From: Rhodoplanes serenus
Lineage (GTDB): Bacteria > Pseudomonadota > Alphaproteobacteria > Rhizobiales > Xanthobacteraceae
Length of the DNA: 64,000 nucleotides
Assembly: GCA_945897515.1 (NCBI GenBank)
Contig: CAMDFO010000015.1
Location: 16,187-80,186 of the forward strand
Reading direction: 5' to 3'
Below the pieces are notes generated by a model that saw only the letters and a list, made by a program, of their open reading frames with translations, had not been told where the DNA came from and made no database searches. Shown in pieces: positions 33,246-41,803 of this stretch (its first letter is position 1; every line of letters starts with the position of its first letter). The translations under genes were made by a program, and so were the position numbers.

Positions 33246-34157
33246 ATGCTTCGCCGCCTGCCACCGCTGAACGCCCTCAAGGCCTTCGAGGCTGCGGCGC
33301 GGAGCGAAAGCTTCACCCGGGCGGCCGAGGAGTTGTGCGTCACCCAGGGCGCGGTCAGCCATCAGGTCAAGGCGCTGGAGGAGACGCTCGGCGTCAAGCT
33401 TTTCAATCGCGAGCGCCAGCGATTGATGATGACCGAGGCCGGCCGCGAATATCTTGCGGTGGTTCGCGACGCATTGGACCGGATTGCGGTCGGAACCGAG
33501 CGTCTTGTGCAGCGCCAGACTTCGGGGGTTTTGACGGTCAGCACATCGCCCGATTTTGCCGCCAAATGGCTCGTGCATCGGCTCGGCCGGTTCGCCGAGG
33601 CCCATCCCGGCATCGACCTTCGCGTGTCGGCAACAATTCAACAGGTCGACTTCGCGCGCGAGGACGTCGATCTTGCGGTTCGTCATGGCGACGGCGATTG
33701 GGCCGGACTCGACGCCGTGCGCCTTTGCTCCGAGCAGCTTTTTCCGGTTTGCAGCCCGAAGCTCGTTTCGGGTCGAAACCGCATCGCCAAGGCGTCGGAC
33801 CTGCTGAAGTTTCCGCTGCTGCGCCTGGAAGATTGGAAGACCTGGGCAAGATGGTTCGATGCCGCCAGCGTCAGCGCCGCTGCTGTCCCGGGACCGGTTC
33901 TGAACCGTGCGAGCATGCTGATCGACGCCGCGGTCGACGGCCAGGGCATCGCGCTCGCGCGCACCGCGCTTGCGGCGTGGGATCTCATCAACGGCCGTCT
34001 GGTCAAACCGATCGACGTGTCGTTGAGACTGTCCAACACCTATTGGATCGTCTGCCCGAAGGTGACTTCGAGCGTGCCTAAGATCGCCACGTTCCGGGAT
34101 TGGCTGTTGGCCGAGGCAGCCGACGACGCGCGCCGCCTGAAAGCTCTTTCTTCCTAG
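33246..34157 (+). CDS. LysR-type transcriptional regulator, GcvA-like
   Basis: A 303-residue regulator. The N-terminal winged helix reads LNALKAFEAAARSESFTRAA with the recognition helix CVTQGAVSHQVKALEE, the GcvA-like wording. The co-inducer domain follows with VSTSPDFAAKWLVHRLGRF. GcvA relatives often control amino acid or exporter genes. The ATG at 33246 is chosen over an in-frame upstream Met because the domain starts here. It is divergent from the MATE exporter and convergent with, and overlapping by four bases, the polyamine-type permease gene. Its effector is unknown. Confidence 0.92.
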   Translation: MLRRLPPLNALKAFEAAARSESFTRAAEELCVTQGAVSHQVKALEETLGVKLFNRERQRLMMTEAGREYLAVVRDALDRIAVGTERLVQRQTSGVLTVSTSPDFAAKWLVHRLGRFAEAHPGIDLRVSATIQQVDFAREDVDLAVRHGDGDWAGLDAVRLCSEQLFPVCSPKLVSGRNRIAKASDLLKFPLLRLEDWKTWARWFDAASVSAAAVPGPVLNRASMLIDAAVDGQGIALARTALAAWDLINGRLVKPIDVSLRLSNTYWIVCPKVTSSVPKIATFRDWLLAEAADDARRLKALSS

Positions 34158-34942
34158 CGCGCGACGACACCACGCTTGGAAATCAACGTTGCCGCAATGA
34201 TCCCCACGGCCACCACCACGATCATGACGGTGCTGACAGCGTTGATCTCGGGCTTCACGCCAAGCCGCACCTCCGAATAGATCCGGATCGGCAGCGTGGT
34301 CGCGCCCGGTCCGGTGGTGAAGCTCGCAAGCACCAGGTCGTCCAGCGACAGCGTGAAGGCGAGCATCCAGCCGGCGGCGACGGCCGGGAAAATCAGCGGC
34401 AGCGTGACCGTCAGGAAGGCCCGCAGCGGCGGGCAGCCGAGATCCATTGCAGCCTCTTCCAGGCTGAGGTCGAAGCTCAGCAAGCGCGACTGCACGATCA
34501 CCGCGACGAAGCACATCGTGACGGTGGTGTGCGCCATCGTGACGGTCCAGAAACCGCGGTCGGCTTCGATTGCGACAAACAGCAACAGCAGCGACAGGCC
34601 GGTTATCACTTCGGGCATTACAAGTGGCGCATAAACCAGGCCGGAGAACGCCGTGCGTCCGAAAAAGCGGCCGCTTCGCACCAGGACCACGGCCGCGAGC
34701 GTGCCGAGAATCGTCGCCGCCGTGGCCGACAGGAACGCGATACGCAGGCTGGTCCAGGCCGCCTCCAGCATCGCTTCGTCGTTCCACAGCGCGACATACC
34801 AGCGCGTGGACCAGCCGCCCCACACCGTCACCAGCCGGGACGCGTTGAACGAATAGATCACCAGGATCGCAATCGGCAGATAGAGGAAGGCCAAGCCGAG
34901 CGCGACCGCGGTCATGTTGAAAGCGGAGAGGCCCCGGCGCAT
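34154..34942 (-). CDS. potI: Polyamine-type ABC transporter permease (PotI-like)
   Basis: Second permease of a spermidine/putrescine-type importer, 262 residues with six hydrophobic segments. The start MRRGLSAFNMTAVALGLAF and the motifs LPIAILVIYSFNASR, VWGGWSTRWYVAL and EEAAMDLGCPPLRAFLTVTL (EAA loop) are typical of PotC/PotI. Its start overlaps the preceding permease stop by one base. The last four bases overlap the end of the convergent LysR gene. No receptor (PotF/PotD) gene lies nearby. Confidence 0.92.
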   Translation of the reverse strand: MRRGLSAFNMTAVALGLAFLYLPIAILVIYSFNASRLVTVWGGWSTRWYVALWNDEAMLEAAWTSLRIAFLSATAATILGTLAAVVLVRSGRFFGRTAFSGLVYAPLVMPEVITGLSLLLLFVAIEADRGFWTVTMAHTTVTMCFVAVIVQSRLLSFDLSLEEAAMDLGCPPLRAFLTVTLPLIFPAVAAGWMLAFTLSLDDLVLASFTTGPGATTLPIRIYSEVRLGVKPEINAVSTVMIVVVAVGIIAATLISKRGVVAR

Positions 34943-35859
34943 CAGCGGTGCTCCAGCGCGCGCATCTGGATGTGCTGATAGATCATGATCGGCACCAGCA
35001 GGATGGCCAGCAGCGCCACGGCCAGCGCCGAGGCGGCCGGCCAGTCCTTGTTGGAGAAGAACTCGGTCCATAGCGTCTGCCCTATCATCAGCGCGTCCGA
35101 GCCGCCGAGCAGATCGGGGATGACGAATTCGCCGACGATGGGAATGAAGCAGAGCAGCGCACCGGCGACGATGCCGGGCGCCGACAGCGGCACCGTGACG
35201 AGCCAGAACGCCTTCCACCACGGACAGCCGAGATCGGCGGCGGCTTCGAGCAGCGTGTCGTCCATCTTCTCGAGGCTGGCATAGAGCGGCAGCACCATGA
35301 ACGGCAGATACGAATAGACGATGCCGATGACGATCGCGGTGTCGGTCGACAGCCACACCAGAGGCTCGCGAACCAGGCTCAACGCCAGCAGCGCGTCGTT
35401 CAACAGGCCTTCGCGTTGCAGGATGGTCACCAAAGCGTAGATGCGAATCAGGAACGCCGTCAGGAACGGCAGCACGATCGCCATGACCAGAACGGCCTGC
35501 ATCCGCCGCGGCGCGCGCGCGATGCCATAGGCGATCGGATAACCGATCAGCAGCAGGATGGCGGTCGACAGCGCCGCGATCTGCAAGCTGCGAAGATAGG
35601 ACGAAACATAAAGCGAGTCCGATGCGAGGAGGGCATAGCTTTCGAGCGAAAGTCCGGCAGCCCAGTCCTTCAAGCCCTGCCAGCCGGCAGCAAGGTCGAG
35701 CACCGGCGTATAAGGCGGCTGCGCGATCGCGGACTGCGAGAGGCTGATCTTAAGCACGATGAGAAACGGCACCGCGAAGAAAACCGCGAGCCACAGCGCG
35801 GGGATAAGGATGACGAGGCGCGCACCCCAACCTCGTCGTGGTCGGTTGGTACCGCTCAT
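34942..35859 (-). CDS. potH: Polyamine-type ABC transporter permease (PotH-like)
   Basis: First permease, 305 residues, with the PotB/PotH start WGARLVILIPALWLAVFFAV and LKISLSQSAIA, and the EAA loop LLEAAADLGCPWWKAFWLVT near residues 210-230. The ATG at 35859 overlaps the end of the ATPase gene by four bases, marking a coupled operon in the order ATPase, PotH, PotI. A longer frame upstream reads the ATPase gene in another phase and is not used. Confidence 0.92.
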   Translation of the reverse strand: MSGTNRPRRGWGARLVILIPALWLAVFFAVPFLIVLKISLSQSAIAQPPYTPVLDLAAGWQGLKDWAAGLSLESYALLASDSLYVSSYLRSLQIAALSTAILLLIGYPIAYGIARAPRRMQAVLVMAIVLPFLTAFLIRIYALVTILQREGLLNDALLALSLVREPLVWLSTDTAIVIGIVYSYLPFMVLPLYASLEKMDDTLLEAAADLGCPWWKAFWLVTVPLSAPGIVAGALLCFIPIVGEFVIPDLLGGSDALMIGQTLWTEFFSNKDWPAASALAVALLAILLVPIMIYQHIQMRALEHR

Positions 35860-36965
35860 CGCGTCAGCACCACGCCTGCGTCGGACGGAAAGCTCAGCCA
35901 GACCCGGTCGTACCGGCCGATCGGCCGTTCGAGCAGGCGGGTTCGGTTGGCCACGACGGCGGTCATGACCAGGCCGTTGTCCAGCTTGACCTTGTAGAGC
36001 GAGGAATTGCCGAGATAGCCGATGTCCGCGACCTTGCCGGCGAACACGTTGGTCTGCGATCCTTCCGGCGCGTGAGCCGCAATGCTCACCTTTTCGGGCC
36101 GCACCGCGAGCCACACCGACGTTCCGAGCGACACATCGGCCGGCTGCGCCGCGTGCAGCCGACCGGCGGTCTCGCTCTTGATCTCGGTGCCTTGCGGGCC
36201 GGTCGCGGCGACGCGTCCCTCGATCAGGTTGATGTCGCCGATGAAGCCCGCGACCCACCGCGAGTTCGGCTGCTCGTAGACTTCGGACGGCGGGCCGACC
36301 TGAACGAGCTGGCCGCGGTTCATCACGCCGATGCGGTCGGCCATGATCATCGCCTCATGCTGGTCATGAGTAACGATGATAAATGTCAGTCCCAACCGCT
36401 GCTGGAGCTCGACCAATTCGAAACGGGTTTCCTCGCGCAGCTTGCGGTCGAGCGCGGAGAGCGGCTCGTCGAGCAGCAGAACACGGGGTCGCTTGACCAG
36501 CGCACGCGCCAGCGCAACGCGCTGGCGCTGTCCGCCGGAAAGCTGCTGGGGTTTCCGCCCGCCGTATCCTTCCAGCCGCACCAGCGCGAGCATGGCGCTG
36601 ACCCGGCTCTCGATTTCGGATTTCGGCAAGGCCTCCTGCTTCAGACCGAAGGCCACGTTTCCGGCCACCGTCAGGTGCGGAAACAGCGCATAACTCTGAA
36701 ACATCATATTCACCGGCCGGCGATGGGGGGGGACGTCGCCGATGTCCTGCCCGTCGAGCAAAATATGGCCTTCGGTCAGTTGTTCGAAGCCGGCCAGCAT
36801 CCGCAGCAGCGTGGTCTTGCCGCAGCCGGACGGGCCGAGCAGCGCGAAGAATTCGCCTTCATGGATGTCCAGAGAGACCCGATCGACGGCCGGAACGTCG
36901 CCAAACCGCTTGACCACGCCCTCGAAGCGCAACAGCGGCCGGGTTTTGTCGGAAGAGCCGTTCAT
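35856..36965 (-). CDS. potG: Polyamine-type ABC transporter ATP-binding protein (PotG/PotA-like)
   Basis: ATPase subunit, 369 residues from the ATG at 36965 (a TTG at 36986 is a weaker alternative). Walker A GPSGCGKTT is near residue 43, the signature LSGGQRQRVALARAL near 140, Walker B LLLDEPLSALD near 163, and the H-loop in IIVTHDQ. The C-terminal 120 residues form the TOBE domain (ADVSLGTSVWLAVRPEKVSI), as in PotA/PotG. It is the first gene of the three-gene operon; the missing receptor may be encoded elsewhere. Confidence 0.93.
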   Translation of the reverse strand: MNGSSDKTRPLLRFEGVVKRFGDVPAVDRVSLDIHEGEFFALLGPSGCGKTTLLRMLAGFEQLTEGHILLDGQDIGDVPPHRRPVNMMFQSYALFPHLTVAGNVAFGLKQEALPKSEIESRVSAMLALVRLEGYGGRKPQQLSGGQRQRVALARALVKRPRVLLLDEPLSALDRKLREETRFELVELQQRLGLTFIIVTHDQHEAMIMADRIGVMNRGQLVQVGPPSEVYEQPNSRWVAGFIGDINLIEGRVAATGPQGTEIKSETAGRLHAAQPADVSLGTSVWLAVRPEKVSIAAHAPEGSQTNVFAGKVADIGYLGNSSLYKVKLDNGLVMTAVVANRTRLLERPIGRYDRVWLSFPSDAGVVLTR

Positions 36966-37037
36966 GACGGCATGACATAGTCGCAACAGGCCGGCGGCTC
37001 AACCGATTCCGGCTCGCCGTCCAGCCCGAACGCTGGT

Positions 37038-37571
37038 TCAGTTCAGGACGACCACGTCGTGGCGCGGTACCGCAACCGTCTTTTCATCCAGAATCGAAAC
37101 CACCTTGCGGGGCGTCGGTCCATAGTAGCCGCCGCCCTTCACGATGGCGCGTGGATTGGAGAAGATCGACACCAGGCGATCGAGCAGCGCCTTGGTGGAC
37201 ACCGGCTTGAGCAGGTATTCATGGACGCCGAGGCGGGCGGCTTCGACCACGCGCCAGCGGTCGCCATGACCGGTCAGCATGATGATCGGCACGTCCGGCA
37301 CCGGACAGGCGCCGCCGGGCCAGCGCACCAGGCGGACGAACTGCATGCCGTCGATGGTCGGCATTTCCCAGTCCACAAGCACAAGGTCCGGCCCGATTTC
37401 GCGGATCGCGTTCAGCCCCGACGTGCCGTCGATCGCCTCGTGGATTTGCCGCACGCCGATCACGGTAAGCATGGTGCGCACGACCTTGCGCATGTACTGG
37501 TCGTCATCGACGACCAGCACCTTGAGCTTCGCAAAGCGGTCTTCCAAATGCTTAGGCGCTATCGACTGCAT
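37038..37571 (-). CDS. Single-domain response regulator
   Basis: Cytoplasmic receiver domain of 177 residues. The phospho-acceptor is D67 (LVLVDWEMP), with acidic D22-D24, T100 (IIMLTGHGD) and K122 (LLKPVS) completing the active site. The first 16 residues (SIAPKHLEDRFAKL) and a C-terminal extension of about 40 residues (KGGGYYGPTPRKVV) flank the receiver; the extension is not a DNA-binding domain. Such proteins often act in chemotaxis or in general stress relays. No kinase gene is adjacent. Confidence 0.92.
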   Translation of the reverse strand: MQSIAPKHLEDRFAKLKVLVVDDDQYMRKVVRTMLTVIGVRQIHEAIDGTSGLNAIREIGPDLVLVDWEMPTIDGMQFVRLVRWPGGACPVPDVPIIMLTGHGDRWRVVEAARLGVHEYLLKPVSTKALLDRLVSIFSNPRAIVKGGGYYGPTPRKVVSILDEKTVAVPRHDVVVLN

Positions 37572-37624
37572 TTATGACTCGGTGCACGCGGCGGACTTGC
37601 CGACAATTTGTGTCGAGTTACTAG

Positions 37625-37674
37625 AGCATTTTCCCATTTCGACCGCGTCAAGCGGGTCGAGAAAATCGAATGCT
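37625..37674. repeat. REP-like imperfect palindrome
   Basis: AGCATT at 37625-37630 is matched by AATGCT at 37669-37674. Between them lie further pairable parts (TTTC and GAAAA, CGACC and GGGTCG). Similar 'agagcatttt' repeats recur in Bradyrhizobium-like genomes, and a half-match (AGAGCATGATTTTT) precedes the iron permease gene at 24466. Confidence 0.6.
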
Positions 37675-37699
37675 TTCCGGTAACCGGTTGTTCACCCTG

Positions 37700-39187
37700 T
37701 CATATCGGCGTGCGCGTGCGCCGGACCGCATCCTTCCAGCCGCTCCACTTGTGATGGCGGAGGCTGGCGTCCATTCCGGGAGTAAAGCGGCGTTCGAGCC
37801 GCCAGGTCGCGGCAAAACCCGCCGGGTCGGGACACAATCCGGCCTGGTAACCGGCGAGATAGGCGGCGCCGAGCGCGGTGGTTTCCATGACCGCGGGGCG
37901 ATCGACCGGCGCATCGAGGATATCCGCGAGGAACTGCATGGCGGGGTCGCTGGCGGCCATGCCGCCGTCGACCCGGAGCACGTTGCCGGCCGCATCCGGC
38001 CAGTCCGCGCGCATCGCCTCCAGCAGGTCGCGAGTCTGATAACCCACTGATTCCAGAGCAGCTTTCGCGATCTCGGCGGCGCCGGACTTGCGCGTGAGGC
38101 CGTACAGCGCGCCGCGCGCCTGCGCATCCCAGTAGGGCGCGCCGAGCCCGACGAAGGCCGGCACCAGATACACTTGCTCATCCGGGTCAGCTTTGGCTGC
38201 CAGTTGGTTGACCTCGGATGAGGCTTTGATGATGCCCAGGCCATCGCGCAACCATTGCACGGCCGCGCCGGCGATGAAGATCGACCCTTCGAGCGCGTAG
38301 GTCCGCTCGCCGGCGAGTTGATACGCCACCGTCGACAGCAGCTTCCGGCTCGAATGCACCAACCGGCCGCCGGTGTTGAGCAACGCGAAGCAACCGGTGC
38401 CGTAGGTCGCCTTCATCATCCCGGGTTGGAAGCAGCCCTGCCCGACGGTCGCCGCCTGCTGGTCGCCCGCCACCCCGAGGATGGCGATCGGACCGCCGAA
38501 CAACTCCGCCAGCGTACCACCGTAATCGGCCGCGCAGTCGCGCACACTCGGGAGTAACCCGAGCGGAATACCGAACAGCCTGGCCAGCTCCGGGTCCCAT
38601 TGCCCGGTTTCGAGGTCGAGCAGCAGCGTGCGCGATGCGTTGGTCGCGTCGGTGGCATGGACCGCGCCGCCGGTCAGCCGCCACAGCAGGAAGCTGTCCA
38701 CCGTCCCGAACGCCAGCCGCCCGGCCTGCGCCGCCGCGCGCGCGCCGTCCACATGGTCGAGCAGCCAGGCGATCTTGGTCGCCGAGAAATACGGATCGAG
38801 CAGCAGGCCGGTCTTTTTGGCGATCGCCGGTTCGTGGCCGTCGCGGCGCAGCGCGTCGCAGGCGCCGGCGGTGCGGCGGTCCTGCCAGACGATGGCGTTG
38901 TGGATCGGTTTGCCGGTGGCGCGGTCCCAGACGATCGTGGTCTCGCGCTGGTTGGTGATGCCGATGCCGGCGATGTCCTTCGCGGCGAGCCCGGCCTTCG
39001 CCATCGCGCCGCGCACGGTCGCAACCGTCGCGCTCCAGATTTCCTCCGGGTCGTGCTCGACCGAGCCGGGCACCGGGAAAATCTGGCGGAGTTCCTGCTG
39101 CGCGGTGGCGACCGGGGCGAGCTTGGCGTCGAACACAATCGCGCGTGTGGATGTGGTGCCCTGGTCGATGGCGATGAGGTGAGGCAT
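37700..39187 (-). CDS. glpK: Glycerol kinase
   Basis: Converts glycerol to glycerol-3-phosphate using ATP in the cytoplasm. The 495-residue product has the FGGY-family start [15 protein letters not shown], the substrate-binding [20 protein letters not shown], and IVWQDRRTA. The C-terminal ATP site is [11 protein letters not shown] (near residues 395-405). Start choice: the ATG at 39187 gives the normal length; a TTG 18 bases upstream is possible. Glycerol-3-phosphate dehydrogenase is on the same strand about 5 kb upstream, not in one operon. Confidence 0.96.
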   Translation of the reverse strand: MPHLIAIDQGTTSTRAIVFDAKLAPVATAQQELRQIFPVPGSVEHDPEEIWSATVATVRGAMAKAGLAAKDIAGIGITNQRETTIVWDRATGKPIHNAIVWQDRRTAGACDALRRDGHEPAIAKKTGLLLDPYFSATKIAWLLDHVDGARAAAQAGRLAFGTVDSFLLWRLTGGAVHATDATNASRTLLLDLETGQWDPELARLFGIPLGLLPSVRDCAADYGGTLAELFGGPIAILGVAGDQQAATVGQGCFQPGMMKATYGTGCFALLNTGGRLVHSSRKLLSTVAYQLAGERTYALEGSIFIAGAAVQWLRDGLGIIKASSEVNQLAAKADPDEQVYLVPAFVGLGAPYWDAQARGALYGLTRKSGAAEIAKAALESVGYQTRDLLEAMRADWPDAAGNVLRVDGGMAASDPAMQFLADILDAPVDRPAVMETTALGAAYLAGYQAGLCPDPAGFAATWRLERRFTPGMDASLRHHKWSGWKDAVRRTRTPI

Positions 39188-39226
39188 GGCGGGGGATGAT
39201 GCCAATAAGCACGCGTTTCGCTCAGG

Positions 39227-39568
39227 TCATACCACGTCGATGCGGACGGCGATCGCCGCGCTGGCAATGACCGCGGGGTCGTTGTTCTCGGGGTAGGCAA
39301 CATCGAGGCCGCCCTTAACGGCCTTCACGGTGACGTTGCCGACCGGCAAGGAGCTCTTGACCTTTTCGAGGTCAACCTGCTCAGGCCGCTGGACACCGAT
39401 CGTAACCTCCACATCCAGCTTGGTCTTATCGACCTTCAACGAACGAATGAACGAAAGCGAGCTGTGATGCAGCGCGTCTTGCACGGCGCGGAGTGCAGCC
39501 TTGGTGTAGTCGGAGCCGTGCAGGTCGTTGCCGGAGCCCAACTCCAGAATGACGCGCGTTTTTGACAT
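39227..39568 (-). CDS. Lin0512 family protein, copy 2 of 2
   Basis: A 113-residue soluble protein of the Lin0512 family. Family blocks are RVILELGSGNDLHGSDYTKA, the helix AVQDALHHSSLSF, the strand VTIGVQRPEQVD, and VKGGLDVAYP. The ATG at 39568 has a good ribosome site (GAAGGAAAC). It lies only 11 bp after a second, related gene of the same length, so both are probably co-transcribed. The fold is alpha/beta and likely oligomeric; the function of the family is not known to me. Confidence 0.85.
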   Translation of the reverse strand: MSKTRVILELGSGNDLHGSDYTKAALRAVQDALHHSSLSFIRSLKVDKTKLDVEVTIGVQRPEQVDLEKVKSSLPVGNVTVKAVKGGLDVAYPENNDPAVIASAAIAVRIDVV

Positions 39569-39579
39569 CGGTGTTTCCT

Positions 39580-39921
39580 TCAAACCAAATCGAGACTGAC
39601 GACGACGCAAGCGTTGGCAATCAACGTACTGTCGGTGCCCTTGTCGTTATGGATCTCAAGCCCCCCTTCGACGACGGATACGGAACCTTTTCCGTAAGGC
39701 AAAACGGCCATCACTTGCGCTTTGTCGACCATTTCCGGCCGGGGCACGCCAATGTGCACGTCAACGATCATCGCATCGAGCGGATGACCAAGCGCGGTCG
39801 CGATCGACAACGAGTTATGCCAAAGCGCATCGCGGAGAGCACGGCAAGCCGCCTTCGTCGAGTCCGCACCTCGAATGTCAGTACCCATGCCAATTTCGAG
39901 CACCATACGCTTCTTAGCCAT
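39580..39921 (-). CDS. Lin0512 family protein, copy 1 of 2
   Basis: First gene of the tandem pair, also 113 residues: MVLEIGMGTDIRGADSTKA, ALRDALWHNSLSIA, DVHIGVPRPEMVD and VEGGLEIHND match the second copy position by position. The two proteins clearly arose by duplication but differ at many residues, so they may form a hetero-oligomer. The ATG at 39921 is preceded by GGGACGATAGTG. It is transcribed divergently from the next gene. Confidence 0.85.
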   Translation of the reverse strand: MAKKRMVLEIGMGTDIRGADSTKAACRALRDALWHNSLSIATALGHPLDAMIVDVHIGVPRPEMVDKAQVMAVLPYGKGSVSVVEGGLEIHNDKGTDSTLIANACVVVSLDLV

Positions 39922-40068
39922 CGCACTATCGTCCCTGATTATTCGAGTGCAAACGTACCAAAGCGGATCAACTGGCACCATCGCCAAGGATGCAACAAGG
40001 GAAACTCCCGTTGCATTCCCGCCACCCCAGCCATCACTTAGGCAACACGATCTTGCAGGATGATCGCC

Positions 40069-40377
40069 ATGACCGACCTCGAAGACAGGCCGCCCCCGGC
40101 AGTGGGGGCCTACTGGATCAAGGAGGAAGACTACCCGACGCTGCTCGCCATTTTTTCCGACGGCAACAAGATGCCGCGCACCTGGCGGGAGTGGCTGAAG
40201 ATGGCCGAGGAAATGGAGCAGGGTCTCAAAGCTTACGGGCATGTGGTCATGCGCGTTCACATCGATCCGAACACATTTTCAGATTGGTGCACCGCTCATG
40301 GAACAAGCCCGGATCGCGAAGGACGCAAAAAATTCGTCGCTGCGGCGGTATTCGAGAGATACGGAGACCAGGACTGA
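40069..40377 (+). CDS. Small hypothetical protein, 102 aa
   Basis: Soluble, mixed-charge protein (MTDLEDRPPPAVGAYW at the start; WREWLKMAEEMEQGLKAYG helix; VHIDPNTFSDWC strand-turn). No signal peptide or membrane segment. Start at 40069 rather than 40060 because AGG then has better spacing. It faces the Hsp70-like gene across 19 bp and has no partner on its own strand. I recall similar unnamed proteins in Hyphomicrobiales but no function. Confidence 0.65.
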   Translation: MTDLEDRPPPAVGAYWIKEEDYPTLLAIFSDGNKMPRTWREWLKMAEEMEQGLKAYGHVVMRVHIDPNTFSDWCTAHGTSPDREGRKKFVAAAVFERYGDQD

Positions 40378-40396
40378 CCGATTTCCAATCGTCTGG

Positions 40397-41656
40397 CTAG
40401 GACAGCGCGGAACCGTATATCCGGAACGCTTCGATGGTCAGTCCCTTGCCCACGGCCCCAAACGTGTCGCCTTCGATGACCCGCGCGGCCGGCAGACCCT
40501 TGACGATGGCGCGCCGCACATGAGCCAGTTGCACGGACCCGCCGGTGAGAAACATCGCGTCGATGTCCCCAGCGACAAGCCCGGCCTGGTCGAGACAGAT
40601 ATTGATCCTCGCCCCGATGCCCGCGGCCAGTTCCCTGGTGTGGTTCACCAGATCGGCGCGGCCGACAGCCATGCTCAGACCCGGCTCGATCCATTCAAGC
40701 GAGAAATCCACCTGGCGTTTCTCGGATAACGCGATCTTCGCGTTTTCGATTTCCATCGCCAGCGTATGGCCGCGCTGCTCCTCGAGCACCCGCAACAGGC
40801 GGTCGAACAGCTTCGGCTCGTTGGCCTCCTGCCGAACCCTGCGGATATCGGACGTGACGCGCGGCTCGTACATCCGGTTGATGTTCGACCAGGTCGCGAG
40901 CTCATGGAAATAGTTGGTAGGCGCGTCCAGCCCGGCGCGCTTCATTGCGCTGCCGTGGCCGAACAACGGCATGAGCATTCCGAGACTGAGCCGCCGGTCG
41001 AAATCGGTTCCGCCGATTCGCACGCCGTCATTGGCCAGAATATCGCTCTGGCGATCGGCCTTGTGGTGACGCTCCGGGCTCAGCCGCACGATGGAGAAAT
41101 CGGATGTTCCGCCGCCGATATCGGCGATCAGCGCGATCTCCTCGCGAGAGATCTGACGTTCGTGATCCAGCGCGGCGGCGATCGGCTCGAACTGGAACGT
41201 GACGTGATCGAAGCCGATCTCGCGGACGATCCCGTGCAACGTCTCCTCGGCCTTCCGATCGGCATCGGGCGCGTTGTCGACGAAATGAACCGGACGGCCA
41301 TGCACGACATTGCGAAGTTCCCGGCCGGTGGCCTGCTCGGCCCGCCGTTTCACCGCGCCGAGATAATGCGCAATCACGTCCCGGAAGCTGCTGCGTTCAC
41401 GCCCCACTTGCGTGGTCTCGTCGATCAGCGCCGTGCCGAGAACCGACTTCAGGCTCCGCATCAGACGGCCGGGTGCGCCCTCGACATAGGCGTCGATCGC
41501 CCTGCGCCCGATCAGGACCGCGCCGTCGCTTTCATAGAAGATCGCGCTTGGGATCGTGGTCTGTCGGTCTTCCAGCGGCACCAGCACCGGTCCGCCATCG
41601 ACGGTGCTGCCTAGCGTGGTGTTCGACGTGCCGAAATCGAGTCCGCAAGCTGACAT
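40397..41656 (-). CDS. Hsp70-family ATPase without substrate-binding domain (YegD-like)
   Basis: A 419-residue protein with the actin/Hsp70 nucleotide fold. Phosphate-1 motif GLDFGTSNTTLGS is at the N-terminus, phosphate-2 IADIGGGTSDFSI near residue 185, and the adenosine motif MFLTGGSVQLAHV near 370. The second half of DnaK (substrate lid) is missing, as in YegD. It probably works as an ATPase or regulator, not as a classical chaperone. The start (41656) has a ribosome site GGGAGCG. There is no J-protein gene nearby. The chemoreceptor gene is divergent from it. Confidence 0.87.
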   Translation of the reverse strand: MSACGLDFGTSNTTLGSTVDGGPVLVPLEDRQTTIPSAIFYESDGAVLIGRRAIDAYVEGAPGRLMRSLKSVLGTALIDETTQVGRERSSFRDVIAHYLGAVKRRAEQATGRELRNVVHGRPVHFVDNAPDADRKAEETLHGIVREIGFDHVTFQFEPIAAALDHERQISREEIALIADIGGGTSDFSIVRLSPERHHKADRQSDILANDGVRIGGTDFDRRLSLGMLMPLFGHGSAMKRAGLDAPTNYFHELATWSNINRMYEPRVTSDIRRVRQEANEPKLFDRLLRVLEEQRGHTLAMEIENAKIALSEKRQVDFSLEWIEPGLSMAVGRADLVNHTRELAAGIGARINICLDQAGLVAGDIDAMFLTGGSVQLAHVRRAIVKGLPAARVIEGDTFGAVGKGLTIEAFRIYGSALS

Positions 41657-41803
41657 CGTCGCTCCCGAGGAGAGCGTCCGTCTATACACTTCAAGGGCGT
41701 CGATCCACTGCTATCTTTTGTGCCTATTTCCAGGCGCGTCCGCCACAATCAATTCGTTAACAAGTATTCACCATGATGCCGCATCCGTGATTCTGGGTGT
41801 GAC

